Shown one piece after another: positions 14,201-29,900 of a stretch of 64,000 nucleotides of DNA. The stretch spans positions 4,745,066-4,809,065 of the forward strand of contig OX393572.1 in NCBI GenBank assembly GCA_947652115.1. The letters are read 5' to 3'. The notes below the pieces were generated by a model. The model was not told the DNA's origin. It was given only the letters and a program-made list of their open reading frames with translations, and made no database searches. Within the stretch, counting starts at the first letter, position 1; each line of letters starts with the position of its first letter. The DNA comes from Blastomussa wellsi. Taxonomy: Eukaryota; Cnidaria; Anthozoa; Scleractinia; Plerogyridae. A program made the translations under genes and the position numbers.

Positions 14201-14946
14201 CACATATTGGAAGCGAGGTCAATTTACTGAGTTCATGTTTTGTCTTGAGGAGTAAAATGACGTAAAGCATATTAAATAATTCATAAACGAACTGTGGATT
14301 TTGCGGATTTTGTGAACCCACCCCTTTTAGCAAATCCGTATCGTGGTATCACAAATTTACTTAAGTACTTCACGCAGAAAGTCCAATGATCAATATACTG
14401 CATGTTAAGTTAGCGTAACTCAGCTTTGCAATCCCCCGCCAGATATAAGCCCCTAGGCGGTAAGGTACCCATGGACATTAGCCCCATCAGTCCCACAAAG
14501 GGCATAGGTACCCCTATAGCCAATGACACACGGTTCAACATCTTTCAACTTTTGTTGATCAACAAATGTTGAACATCGTTGCGACTTGTTGAAACGTTGT
14601 TGCGTTTTCCCAAGTCGCTCAACAAACGGCAACTTGTTGAACGGAATAGAGCCAAGCTCTATTTTTGTTCAACAACGTACAACTGATAACTGATATGAAT
14701 GTAAGGGAATTACAACTTACAAGCCGTCGCTCTCCAACATATCCACTAACGTGCTCACAAGTTTGTGGTAATTCCTGGAATGAAACAGGTAAATAAATAT
14801 GAAAATCCTGTACATTTTCTTCACTGACTGACTTCCTGACTGATTTGCTCGCTGGCTGGATGACTTTCAGACAGACAGACATGACTGACTGATCACCTAA
14901 GACAGACAGACATGGATGGCAGACTGACTGTTTGACTGACTGACAT

Positions 14947-14982
<36 letters not shown>

Positions 14983-17900
14983 TGACTGACTAATGGATTG
15001 ATCACCTGAGGTTATTTTCCCGTGTGTTATTCCAAGCTTCCTCACTCTCTTTAAGTTCCAAGTCGCTTGGGAGTGCTGTTCCTGTAGGATTTGAGGCTGG
15101 TTTAAGGTGGCTTTGTGGCGTGGGTCCAGTTGAGCTTAGAAGCCTTTTAGCTTGCTCGACTGCAGAATTGGTCACCTATAAATTAAAGAGTCAAACGTCA
15201 GTAGGCTGTTAAAATTAAGGCAGAGCGACGCAAGCCACGCCGACAACTTGCAGGTTTTTACGGCACGAAATGAACGCCATGGCTTTCCTGACCTGCTGGT
15301 ATCCCAGGTGTGTGTTATTTAAGCAACAGACCACACTTTCTATGGGTTTATAGGGGTAATAACCCACGCGGAATGTTTGTGAGAACACGAGAAAAGTTTG
15401 CGATTTTTCCATGGGTTTACCGGCACAATAAACCATAGCTGATTGACCAATCAGAGCACGCGCATTGATGTTGTTATTATATAAATAGGTATACTGTATA
15501 CTGTCTGCTGTGAAGGGTATGATTTTCAAGCCGTTTAGTTTGAGATAGGATATGGAAATCGACAAGTTTTCGTTCGCTCAGGAATATGCAGATTTGAATA
15601 TTGAAAGAGCCTTACATCAATGAAAATACAAATCATATACGACAGTGACAGATTTAGAAAATAATGGGTATGGAATATTATAGGGATTTCTGATGCCTCA
15701 GTATTTTAGAATAGGGCTACAAACTGCAGAGGAACATTGTGTGGTGTAAAGTTCGGGTTTCAGAGTCACTACGACACCACAGCCCCACCAGAAATTTCCC
15801 ACGCCCACGGCCGCTCACAAACCTACATGAAATCTTCCATTGAAATTAATTCTTTAAAAGCTCACGACATACACCGCTCGACACACCAAAATCAAGGGCG
15901 TAGCAGCGGGGGGGGGGGGGGGGGGGTCCCAGGGGTCCTGGGTTCTGGGATGCTCGTGATCCCCCCTTGTGAGACTTCTTAAGTAAACAACGTACTATAA
16001 TCAGGTGGCGAAAACAAGCGAATCCGAAGAATCACCATAGTGACGCCCATAGTGACAGTGTGACGCCCCTCCCTCCTCCCACCCACTTGTAAGATTCTGG
16101 ATACGCCCAAGACAATTACATGAATATCTTACCGTTCTGCTGACAGCGACCGTATCATATTTCTTCACCATTTTCTCGGCAAGCATCGTCATCAGCGTGA
16201 TAATGGAAGGCTTTTCCGAATGGTCAGCCTGTAAAGCAAGGTCATATCAATATTCAAATTCTCATTAAAGGAGCTGCTTCACGGTTAGTGCATTTTAAAA
16301 AATCTTCTCCATCCTTAACCATCCTTGTTCCTTTTTGGTTTAGTATCACTTCTTTGGTGTTTTTCTTCCTTAGTAAACTATTAGTTTTAGGTTTCCTACA
16401 TTTTAAGGGTAATTCGCAAAAAGTGACTAAAAATATCGTAAAGTAGCTCCTTTTAAAGTGCTAGTAAGGCTGTTGGGACTTGGAAAAATTGCATAAAAAT
16501 TGTGCGGTTTTCATTTTCTTCATTCTTCATTCTCGTGACCTATATTCAGGCTTGCCTTTGTATGAAAATGCTGACGAGAAAGCAGATTTCTATTTAGAGG
16601 AGGACTTCTGGCTAATGTGCAGTAAAAAGTAGTGCTAGAGCAGCCGACATCAACTAATCTACCAATAATTTTCGCTCCGACGAGGGGCTAACGCTCGAAA
16701 CGTCAGCTTTTGAATCACTTTACGGTGGCCAATTCACATTATCAACCCAGTTGATAAAACCAAATTATCTTACTATACTTTCCACCGACTCAACACCCCA
16801 TCTAATCGACCAATACCTACTTGAGAATAACTTGTTATTGAAGTTTAAAGCTTGTGAAACTGTCCACAAAGCTTCGATTATCGGGTGACTGGTCCACCTT
16901 TTATAAGACTGTTTTCATTGGCAAAAGTAAAGGGAAGATTTGACAAACCTAGGGGGTTTCTGTAGCATGAAGCGGCAGGTGCATTTCAACTATCCCACCC
17001 AGTGTGGGATTTTAGTCCATTGCATGGTTACCCCCAGGATTAAATTCACCGGTACTCGCTTATTCACCTGGGTGAAGATAGGCGCCATGAGGGTAAAGTT
17101 TATTCTCCAAAAGCATGCCACAATTTTCCCCCCGATCTGGTTTCCAAAGTGTTAACCAGCACGCCCTCGCCCGTGTCAGCCCGGATTCGTATATCATTGA
17201 TTAGAAAAATACTTAAATTGAATAAAAGTAAACTGACTGTACCTGGACAATAACAGGCCAAACATCAACCATCACTTCCCAGTAATGGACTATCAAGAAT
17301 AGCATGCGGTTATTCAACAACACGTACAGTGCGCCCTGAATAGAAAATAACAAGAATGAGAAAAACAACCGAAACATCACTCCACGACTACGTCTTGCTA
17401 AGCCGCGTGTAGCTGGAAATTTGCTACCTGTTTGCCAATTAGGGCACGAAGAAATTAATTGGCAGATGAATACCTGTAGCTGCACTACGATGAATATTTA
17501 CCATTTCCATTGAATAGAAGCGATTTCTCTTGAGTGTTGTAAGTAATTCGCGCGTTTGCTTTGGTTTTGCATTTCTGTGCTTAGTGATTGGATTAAAAAG
17601 TCTCGCGCCACTTTTTCAACCAATCATAAGTAAAAGCACAACCAACGGTGACTCGCTCCACCGTTTTCCCGCGCTTTACACCCGCTGTGACTTGATTGGT
17701 TCACTGGATCGCCTGTGTCCTCTATGACTAACCACAGTGACGACTTACGTTTTGGTTTTACGCCACTCAATCGAAAATCGCTCTAAACCGAAAAATACTT
17801 TACTCTAGCATGTAGACTAATCATGCGTATCTAAAACCGACAATGAACACTTCGTTTGTGTCCTCAACGAGCACGACAGTGCTAATTACTCGTACACTCT

Positions 17901-20900
17901 TTAAAGGAGCTACGGAGCAACATCGTCATTTGTAATCCGTCTCAATCTTCTCCATCCTTAACAATCCTTGATCCTTTTTACTTTACTATCACCTCGTTGG
18001 TGTTTTTCTTCCTTAATAAACTATTAGTTTTAGGTTTCCTTCATTTTAAGGGGAATTTGTTTCGTCGCAAAAAAAATAATTCAAAATATAGTGGCGTAGC
18101 TCCTTTAAGAGACAGAATGCTCTAACAAACCTTAAACTCTTCATGGGTGATGTCAGGATTGTTCTTAAGCTTGGATAATGTCGGTGGTACCAAAGTCCGA
18201 GCGAAGTAATCAAACACATCGATACAAGAAGACAAAACTCTTTGGGCTTTGATGCGAACCTAATGGTAAAGCAAGTTCACACAATTCAACTTCTTACTAG
18301 TGTAAAATTACTACCCAGGCGATATTAACACCATGTGCGAAACCTACAACTACAAAACAGCTGCGACAGCAATAAGCCATTTCGAGTTCCATTTTACCTC
18401 ATTGTCAAAACGAGAGTAAGTGCGAGACTATTCATATGAAAATGTGTTCCAGGCGAAAATGTGAAAATGTGTTCCAGGCGATATTAACACCATGTGCGAA
18501 ACCTACAACTACAAAACAGCTGCGACAGCAATAAGCCATTTCGAGTTCCATTTTACCTCATTGTCAAAACGAGAGTAAGTGCGAGACTATTCATATGAAA
18601 ATGTGTTCCACCTGCACGTTCATTTTCATGCCAAGCAAACTCCTTTTCGTGTGAATGGTTTCGCTTTTACACTACTAGTTTTGAAACAGAGGTTAAAGGG
18701 AACTCAGAAATGGCCAATTTTCACGTGCAAGAATAAAACAACAAGAACATCAACCCAGGGAAAGGAATGTACATGTGTGTGAAAAAAAATATTGGTAGAA
18801 TTATAATGGTATACATTTAGCTTTGTAGATAATGAGAAAAAGAGACAATTCAGACAAACTTGCTACATATTGCCACTATAAGCCGTCTCAGGGAACAATA
18901 ATAAAGATGTTTTAAAAGCCAGCGCCACGGATCAAAATCATTCTGAAAGGAATACAATTGCACATCACAAGACCCACCTCTGTGTAAACTGTTGTTGCAA
19001 GTTTAAAGAGATCGTCTAACAACACTTTATGTAGAGTTGTTAACTGTGTTGAAATTCGGTCAAGGATTCGCATCTGTACAAAAGAAAGAGGTGTATAGTT
19101 TTATTATGGTAAAGTTGCTTGGCTTAGACTAGAGAATTAACCACACTAAAACGTACCTTACGAGCCTCAACACGCTACAGAAGTGAACGATTTACAGGGA
19201 AATCGAGAAAATATATAATTTTAACTTTTGGAAGTTGTTTCCTAAAAGCTAATGAAAATTTCTAGTTGTACCTCGTGTTGAAGCTGGACTCTTTCAATAA
19301 GAAGTGGTCTGACATGTTTCTTCTTTCCTGCAAGCTGAATAGAGGGCAGAGTAATTAATACAAATTAATATGAGCAACAGAGGAGCTTTGGTTTTACATT
19401 ACAACGCTCAGTGATTGGTTTAAAAAACCGCGTCACTTTGTCAGTCAATCAAAAGACCAAAACTAATCGTGATTCGCTCGCTCCCGTTTCCCGCGCTTTG
19501 CGCAGGCTACATCCATTTACTTCTAATTTTGATTGGTTCGCTGAATTGTATTTGTCCTTTGTGATTGGCCAGAGTGACTAGCGTTGTTTTGATTGACATT
19601 CAATTATTCTAGCTACATTAAGTTTACACACTTCACCATATACTTGGCCAATGCTTGATCCATAAAACAAACCGTTATAAGAAGTAAGTTTTTTCTTTAA
19701 ATTAAATATGGCTGGTTCCAAAAATTGATGCTTTGCCACCATCTAGCGAAAACCTATGTTTTCGTATCAAGGGCATAGAATGATTTTTCTGCCTTCAAAC
19801 AAAGTGTGAGTGTATCAGTTGGCAATTCCATTACATTTGTCAACAGTGATCAGAAACATCCGTAAACATGAGCGTGTAAATTCATATCAGTGGTGCGCTT
19901 CTACAACTTGTGTCAAAATGACTGAGCGCGAATGGAAACTCCAGAGCGGTGAGAAATTTTCCACCTGCGCTTGTTTTTCGCTTCACGTTCGACGGACTAA
20001 GAAAAAAATGGACTTCGTCGTTGTCTACCTTGAAGAAACAGAGTCAAGCTAACCATTTTCGACACATGATTTAAAAAATTAAAAGGCCAAAGTCGTCAAT
20101 TCATCTCGTACCTTATCCTCCATGGCTCTCTTAACAGCACTTGCGCTGCGCCACCTGTGAGAAAAGAAATCACAGAAAAACGAATGTAAGTTGAAGGAAA
20201 AAATACTCATTCTTTTCATTTAGCTTTAGCCTTTACCAAAAGTACATTCAAGTGTCTTCAAAATAGATCGAGACAGTGTCTTACCATGAAATGCAATATA
20301 AAGACCAGTTCCTGTGAAAAGTCGCGGAGACAAGTGCTATCGTATGAACTTGCTATTTTGCAAACAAAGATCTAATCACAGGAACCAATATCAAACTGGT
20401 TTCAATCCGCGGTTCACACAATCGGAGTTGTCCCCGCGACTTGTTCCAGAGACTAGTCTCCTTGTGTGCCGACTTCGAAGCTCATCTAGCAACAGCACAC
20501 AAGCTAATATGGAAAGAGCTTCGTAAAAGTGATAAAAAGCAACATTTTATGGATTAAAATCCCGTTATCCTGTTTTCACGGATTGCTTATACCCCTTTAT
20601 AAAGGGATATTTTTGTGCAGTAACAGTTTGTTCTGTTCGGAATTATTTGCTGAATGTGAAAAAGTTGCAGAAACCTTTAGGGAACAAAAACTTTTCCCCC
20701 GAATTTGCGAATTGTTGTCACCTTTCCGAAAATCTGTAGCTGGCTTTGTAGCCAATTGATGCGGGATTTCTCTTTGAAGACAATATACACTACATTAAAA
20801 TTTCGCATCACGGAAGGTCGAGGTGACATTTCACTAGAAAAACAAATCTGAGAAATTGGAGGCCTTGTGAACGTGCGATCTTTCACCGATATGACCTGTT

Positions 20901-23900
20901 GGGTTCCCTGTTTTGCGACACGAGGTAGCTCACCTGCTATCGAACTCTTCCCTTTGACCTCCAACATGGAGCATTAGGAGATCGTAAATCTGTGAATTGA
21001 AAAGAAAATGGGAAGTCGTATCATCAAAGCTATCCACTATAAGAGTTGCAAAGCGTATTTCCTTCAAGCAAAAATTGATCTTCCAAGTAGCCGTGCCGTG
21101 AGCTATGGTTTACCAAAACAATTATCAAGTCACCTTTTAACCTTTAACCGTGAACTGGACAAAGTGTGAAAAAGTCGATTTGTTTATCGAGAAACATGAT
21201 CGTAACATGTACTACACGTTCCTGTGAGACATACAATTTGAAGCAATTTTCCAGTGTACAAACTGTATATCACAGAATTACTTAAAAGGAAACTCGCAAA
21301 AGAGGTTAAGGATCAAATCCGCCTACAACGAGGTTCCCGGTGTTGCGGTCTGGCCTTGTTTCACGGATTGGTGCTTAACATATGGATAACTTCACTGCAC
21401 CTTTCCCCCTTGGACGGACTTGTCCAAGAAAAATTGAGTATGAGTATGAGTATAACACAATGGCTCACAAAGCAGTCAAATAACAAACTAAAGCTTATTT
21501 TGTGACACGATATCGCACTTTTGTCGTTATCTTGCACCCAATCCCACAAATCTGCGTTTCCTTTTGACTCACTAGCCGTGAAAAACGAAAACATTACCCA
21601 CCTTGACAATTATTAAAAGTGCTTTAGTGTCATCTTCATGATGGCAAAGTAAATGATCTACAAAGTAACAAAAGTGATACAATTATAATATACATACAGT
21701 ACTGTAGTTATAAATACTCTGACACAAAATAAAGTATTTATTTTATCTATTTATTTCATTTCCCATATTTGAAATAAAACCAATGCTTTGTAATAATGGC
21801 AGTATATTACCTAGAAGTCTGTGGATTAATTCAGCTATCCTAGCTCGTGAATTGTGTTCGCCCATGGACACATCTGAAAAATAAAATAAAACAATGTGTA
21901 CAAGATGCGTGATTTTGAGGTCTGCCAAATTGTGTCGCACACTGTAAAACCACAATTAAATTAACAAAAATCAAATTAACAAAGTAGAATGCAAACAGCA
22001 CCTGGTTCCATTGAGACAGTGTTCTGAAATCTTCCACGGCTCACGAGTGTTTTGAGACCTCTGTAAAACAAATATAGTCCAACTATCATTTATCAAGACT
22101 TTTAGTTGAACGGGATTTTCAAGAAAATGCTCTATGTTTAGGTTTTGTATCAAAGCCAGATACTTTAAATATGACTTCACTGATATACCTGCAATTTAGC
22201 AATCAAAGTAAAGCAATCCACTTGCAGTTCAAATGATTGATGCTGTAAATCATTAAGCTGTTTCGAAAAAGGTTAAAGCGTACAAGCATACCAAATTCAG
22301 GGTTCGTACTCTTTTGAGCTTTTGAAATTCCATGACTTCCCATGAAATTTTCCACGACTTCTCCAGTTCTCCATAACAAAAATGTTGAGCATTAACTTTT
22401 CCTTTTGGGTACGTTATTACAATTTTCTTCCCGAAAAAAACGAACTTATTTTGTGCTTTTTCAATAAACATAACTTCCACTGACTTTCCATGAACCACAA
22501 TTAAATTCCATGATTTTCCAGGCCTGGAAAATGAAGTTCTAAAATGCCACATACTTTCCAGTTTCCACCATGACTCGTCCCAACCTGGAGGTTATTTTGG
22601 GTAGTAGAACCTCACCGATGATCGATCAATCGAAGTTCAAGATGTTTCGAAATCAGCGTACTGGAAGGAGAAGTTATGAATCCCGATGGAAAACAATATG
22701 CACAATTTTTCCGATTCCGACGCGCTACGACACCACGCGCTTCAACCAAGGAACTACATGTATAAACTATCATAACCCATAACCCCTTTCGGCAACAATT
22801 GTCACGTGCGCTTTGATGCTCCTGCACCAACAACAACCTTCATCCAAACAGCTGTGCACGCACATTTAAGCAATCAAATCTCGGGTTTGCATAACTGTCT
22901 CGAATTTTCCCAAACCCCCGAGTGTTTAGATGAGGGTATGTAAACACGGAAAATGTCCACTATTGCTTTTATAAAATATTTCCTAAAGATATGCACGAAA
23001 CAGAAACGTCACAACCGTGTTTACATACTCTCATCTGAACACACCTATCACCTATCAGCGCGCGCATAGCATCTCAGTTATTTTATAAATATGCGACAGT
23101 CATGGGGCAAATGCAATTTTATAGAAATCTTTGTAAAAACGTTTGTGGGTATCACGATACACCATGTTAATCAGCAACACTACAACAGACAACACCGGGC
23201 CCAGACGTGGTTGAATGATTAAAACTTAAACACAGAAATGGTAATAAAATTAAATATGTTCTAATTTAAGCAAACAGTCCTGGCTTACAAGTTTTCCAGT
23301 GGAGGCCTCTTCCAATCAGGTAAGAGAATGGCAGCGCCGGACAGACACCCACAAATGATATTCAGACACTGCTGGAGTTCCTCCCTGAAGACGAAACATC
23401 GCAGATAATGTTACGTTTCTAACTCCGAAGACAACAGGAGTCAGGGGTTTCAAAACAAGCCGGTGACTGCTGGAGTTCCACCAGTTACTTGACTGTTATG
23501 CCGCCGGCTACTGTGGTCATAGCAATCAGCTTTCAACAAAAAAGCTCACTTATAACAGTCACCTACTGACTTACAGTCGCTGACGCCTACTTCCAAAACA
23601 TTTTGAAACCCCTGAGGAGTGCTATGTAAAGTTGTTATGTGTACAGTTCTAGACTGCGAGCAGTCTCTACGTTTGCTCCAGAATCCGTAATGAAAGTGTG
23701 GTGGTAGGAGGGAGGGATGGAATATTTAGAAAGATATCCCAGGATCTGGAAAACTTTGAGTAATGACTGACCTAGAGAGTGTCAGTGATTCATCCAGGAA
23801 CTTTTCCAGTCTTGTCAGCTCTGGCTGTAAAAAAGTATCCAACAGTTCCTTGGCTAAAAGTTTCTCCTCCTCGGACGGTATGTGCCACTGAATATTTAGA

Positions 23901-26900
23901 TTGAACAGATCTCCAGGTTTTCCCCAATCCTGTACAAGGGATAAAAAACAAAAACATAATACAAAATGTATGAACAACAACTTGTCCATTCTCTCTTTGA
24001 CAAAAAGCTCCATTATACTGTACAATCCTCGTCACAATTCTTGGGACACATTCTGTTTTTCACACTTGAAAGAGCCAAAAAAAATTCCCCCACCCCCTTA
24101 CAGTACATCCCATTGCTGTCTACTTGCAACATTGGTTTTGGGGGGAGGGGCCTTTCTCTTTTGTACAAGTAGTAGTAAGAAAATTTGTTGTTGAAATAAG
24201 TATCCCAAGGAATTATGACGAGGATTCTAGTTTGAATGTATTTGTGCTTTTACAACGTTGCGCATCAAGCCACTGCCACTTGAGAAAGTTTTTTATAATT
24301 AAACTTTGACATCGATTGGACAACGTTTTGCTGGCTTGCATTAGAACTGGTCAATCAAAACATAAGAACTCTTAAGGGTGGATGAGAGATGTAAACTGTC
24401 AAATTCACCAGGGCTTCACTCTCGTGGAAATTTCACAACTTTTAACCAGCATTTTGACTGGCCATTTGAAACCGGGTCAAGGCTAACAGAAGATGTCATA
24501 AAACTTATTGACAGCCGTGACAGCGGTAAGGCGCGTAGAACTTACTATAAATTCTTTGATGCTATAACCAACTGGATACGATTCGGTGGCATGTTAGAAG
24601 AGTTTGGGCAAACCACGTGGCTCATGTGCATCTTGTCAAAATAACCATGGCGAAGTCAGACAAGAAAGGTACAATTACCTGTAGATGTACTAGGTATTTA
24701 TCGCATGAAACAGGACTTGCAACTCAAATTGCTGCACCACTTGATTACAGCATATTGGAATGTAAAACATGTTCAAAGCTCACCCTTATAAACAGATGTT
24801 CAGTTGGTGGTGTTCCGAAGTCAACCAACACACTCCTCCACTCCATGGGATAAATCTTGGCCAGTGGCCGTAACATGTGCTCCAGAAGCTGTTGGTAAAA
24901 AAGAAGTATTGTTGGTCAGATATTCTTGCTATAAATATCTGGAGAAACTGATATATCGTTTTAAAAATTATTCTACATTTACATGTACATTCAGATCCAC
25001 AGTAGCGCATGAGGTGTGTTGTGATGTGATACAATGTGTGAAATGTGATGTTCGCTGTGCGATGTATGGAATATGGTGTGTGATGGGTCATGTATGAAAT
25101 GTGGTGTGTGATGTGTGATGTGAAATTTGAGATGTGCAATAGTGATGTGATGTGAAACGTGATATGTGATGTACTTCATCCATAGTTTTTTCCAAAGGAC
25201 TACATTGTAATACATTGTGTACACTCAAATTTGAACTCAAGGCAGCAGACTCCACTCACCGTAGCTCCTAAAGTGGCTGCCTCTTTGCACTTGAGATGAA
25301 TTGTTGATTTTATTGCTGCAATTAGTTTGTCTTTGTACTCTAAAGATCCACTAGAGCGGACAACCTGGGGAAAACAAGTCCATAGATATGTGGAGCAAAG
25401 CAATTATTGTGAAGGCAAAGGGAGGGGTAGAACAAAAGACATTAAAGGGGTGAAAAGAACAAACTGCATGTGCACAGAAGATAGTTGAAATATTGATGGA
25501 GAAATGTCTTGAGTGATTGAATGTCAAAACAATGTTTTGGGCAATCCAAACTTGCTCCTTGCCAAGGCAATTGCGCAGTAACCCAAATTTTTGGAAGACT
25601 CAGTAGAAGAAATAAAATATTAACCTCTGATAAAATCTGGAGATTCCATAACAGCTGATCATCAACCTCCTCTTCTTCTGCAACACCTTCCACTAGAAGA
25701 AAATGTAATCAAAATAATATTATTTTAATACATTAATATTTGAGACCATACCTTGAGACCTTCGTGTTGCACATCCCCTTGGTTACATTATAAACGTATG
25801 GTATCTAATTTGTCTCAGGAAAAGTGTTCCTTTTTCCACTAAAAGAAGGCGTTTTGTCTAAATGCATAACCTAACAGAAAGTCTGCCTCAATTAAGAACA
25901 GGTGGAGAAACATGTATTATGCAATGCACTTGTAACAAGCCATCTTTGTGATATAAAAAATCGTTTACAAAATAAACTTACAGTTTACTAAGGTAAAAGC
26001 GATGGACTAGCATCCCATCCAGGGGGGAGTAGAAATACTCTCAGCCGCTTCATGCTAAGGAAACCGGGATAAGCTACGGCGGTATGGGCCACTGGGCTCG
26101 ACGCAGAGACATATTTGTAAATAATGAATAACGAGCTTAAAAAAATTAGACCTTCAAAAAATATTTTTCAACAAGCACCATCCACAGTTGGTAGAAGTCT
26201 GCTATTGTATTGTAGCATTCTATCAAGAATCCTGTTCTCTCATTGGTGAGTAGTGGTTGTCAACATTCTGACTATAACGAAATCTTCTCAATGAGCAAGT
26301 TCAAATGTGATGAGCAGATTTCTTCTATTGCACGAATCATATGCAAGCAGAGTATCTTCCTCGCTGAGTCCACAGAGAAGTCAAAAGACTTATTTGCAGA
26401 TTGTTACAGGAAAAATATCAAACATTTTGCCAGGTTCTACAGTACGGCCTCTGTAATTATTTTGTACAGTCAATCACTTACCAGAGGTCAGGTGTTCAAT
26501 AACAGAACAGCAGTGAGGTACAAACATCTTCAGGGTAACTGCTGAATTTGTCTTAAAAAATAAATACACAGAATTCAGTGAAAACCAGAATATATTCTTA
26601 AAGGATGGAGTACCCCTTAATCCTTCTGAAACATAAAAGATATTTGACCAATTATCTATTACTTTCCAAACTTTTTGTGTTGTTAGCAAATTTATCTTGC
26701 ATGATTTTAATCACTCACCCTTGCTCTAAGTTTTACAGGAACATTAACCATTCAGATCTCCTTATTTACATGAATCATTATGGTTACTGCTAGCTACATA
26801 ACCATGTAGCCTGCAGTACTAGTTCAGGCAAATTTAATGGGGGCGAGCACCGAATAATCCTTCATTTGTTTGTTATGGACGTCATCTTGGATACTAAGAA

Positions 26901-29900
26901 AAAGCGCAGAGGGCTGTCCAGTGAGTGATAATGAACCCACAAGGTGGGTAGGACAATTATCCAATGCTCACTCATCAAAGATGCCCCCATTGCAGGAAAG
27001 TATTAAGCCAGAAAACACCTTTGTCATCAATGCCTACGAACTTTGTACATGTGCTGCATGTACTTTCCACTTGGAACTGCTGCAGGGTTTAACTCAATGG
27101 ATGAATAATAACAGAGCTCTCAGTAAAGCACAAATTTTGTACCAACCAAACAGTTACAGTCGCAATAAGTACTAACTGTAAAGTTACCCTGGCGGCAGCC
27201 CGACACATGTCTGATGCCATCTTTCCTGCCACTTTCGTTTCAAGTACTTTGTTGGCACAAAAGGCAAACAGCTGATCAAGGGCACACTGCAAACATAATG
27301 AACAAATAAAAGTACACTGTAAAGAAGAGTTCAAATTAATATTAAATTAATATTAAATTTCCCAGTAGCTGATCCCGCTGGACATACATGTAACCCTCAG
27401 TAGGCCAACACTTTGCTGCACATCCTTATAAAATAACTGAGATACTACGTGCACTCTCATTCGTTGATGGGCCTGTGTGTTTAGTTGAGAGCATGTAAAC
27501 ATGGTTGCACGACGTTTTAGATTTGTGCGTAGAAAAAAAAGAAATATTTTATAAAAGCACGCAATAGTCTAAGATGACATTTTCTGTGTTTAAATAGCCT
27601 CATCTAAACACACGGGGGTTTGGGAGAATTCTTGAAAGTTATAATAACTTAATAAAAACTTAAGTTATGCAAACAATCCACTGCGTCTCAGGTTCGCATA
27701 ACTGTCTCGAATTTTCACCCAAACCCCCTCATGTTTAGGCTATGCAAACACGGCAAAAGTCCTCTATTGCTTAATTGCACCTCAGAATTACACAAAGGAT
27801 GGAATCAAAGTCAACAGGAAAATACTGTATGAAACAGGTTATTCTGGACATACATTTAAGACTTTACCTGGAAAATTTTGGGTGAGCTCTGCATAAGAAT
27901 CGCATGAAATGTTGAAGCCACACCCATTCCCATCATGCCTTCCAGGGAGTGACGCTGATCAGCCTTCATTGTGGTACTGTCCAGTTCTGATGTGTTCTCA
28001 AATGACGAGTTGTCAATCATTGCAAAACATCTGAAAAAAGCCCATGGCATATAAGGTACATGTACAACGGGATGAACATACATTTTATATTGTTTTACAT
28101 TATTGTCAACGAAGCATATTTTACAGCTAGAACAGCTGTGGTTATGCAGCTCTTTTCAAGACTTCGAACGAATCATCATAACTTACATATATCGCGGGAT
28201 ATATGCACAGTACAGATAACAGAAAACAGTCGCTTTGTGACCATTATATGGGCAACATGACAATTTATTGAACAATAAGATCAGATATTGGCCAAGTTGT
28301 GTTTTTTGTGTGTTTACGGAATGAGGAATAATTGAATTCAATAATCATAGCACCCAAAAAAGAACAAGGCCAATATTCATGGATCCTTATTGACCAAACA
28401 CTTAACAACTTTGGTTAATAAATGATAAAAATTGTTATTATTGTCATGGCATTCGAAGTTAAAAGAACATTAATTTTGTTGCACAACACAGAAGGCAGGC
28501 CTGAGTACTGTCAGTAGCACAACTCTGAATAAGATGCTTATAAGTACAGGATTTTGGCAAGAATATTAGGTTCACATAGTGAGGTGCACTATGTCTTATT
28601 TGTTCGTTCAAAGCATCAATATTTACACTGGAATGCTCAACATGTATTCCAATCTCAAGTCTACAACACTACAGTACATGTACATCAGTCGCATAAGCAC
28701 TACATACAACTCCAATGCTGAAGAACAGGTAAAATAATATAGAAACTAAGAAAGGATCATAGACAAGCTTAAACAATAAACACAAACAATGATCTATCAA
28801 TGACATACTATTATAATTAATTAGTGATTACCTATCCATAAACTGTAAAACAAAGTCTTCAAACTGAGCTGTTGCTAGACATAACTCTTTCTCATCCTGC
28901 AAAATATTTATAAAAATTTGATAATTTTTAATAATACATGTACATTATTAGGGGGTTCACTTGTGCAGTGAAGTGCAAGTTTAAGTTGATATAATAACTA
29001 TAAACACTATAAGTTAAATAAAATGCATTAACCTCTGTCATTTCGACAACTCCCACAGCCTCTGAACAATCAACCACAGGCACCAGACAAACAACGGTGG
29101 AAATGAACATAAATGTTCCCTGAACAAAAAAAGAACAATACCATTAATGTTACTGGTACAAACTAGAATGAACTACAAAATTCACGCAGCAAGCCAGTTA
29201 GCAACTACAGGTAAATGAATGTATAAACACATCTTAGAAGCAGATCGAGTCCTGCTATCTCCAACTTTCAGGAGACAAAACGTTGCTGGAACATTGGTCA
29301 GGATTATTAATAGTAAAGGCAAACATCATGACTTTGAGCATTCAAATACAGTCAGACCCACACTAAGCTGTAAAGTAAGTGATTTTCTGGCTGTAAAGTA
29401 ACCTTTCTACCATGCGTATTATTAGTGCTATTTTTGAAAAACTCCTGGTTAATCAGACACTTCACCAAAATACGTGTACTGTAACATGGACAATTAATAT
29501 GGTTTGAACTGAATTTACAGATACCGGTATTAACAAAGTTGTATCGTTGTAGTCATTCCTAAGGAGCGTGATAATTTTCCCCGCATTATCGTGCTTGGTT
29601 CAAGGTCGTGGACGATTTGGGGAAACCAAGTTAGACATAGCCCATTGTAAATGACTGACAAACGGCAACAAAATCCAAGGGAAATTGGTTTCAGTTTAAG
29701 ACGGTGGAAGCTACAAGATGGCCTGGGTTTTTAAAAGACTTCTTCATATTCTCTCAAGGACAATTATTTATAGTCTCTATTCTCGTATAACCTACATGTA
29801 CAGTAAATGCTCGACTAGATACAAATATTACACTCACCAGAGACTTCCTAAAGTCATTAGGATCTATTCCAGGCAGCACCAGCTGTAACAATGGTAACAC

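Noticed and set aside
14130..14201. Functional tRNA-Thr gene
   Set aside because: C33, stem mismatches, altered T loop and the attached hairpin tail indicate a SINE head or pseudogene.
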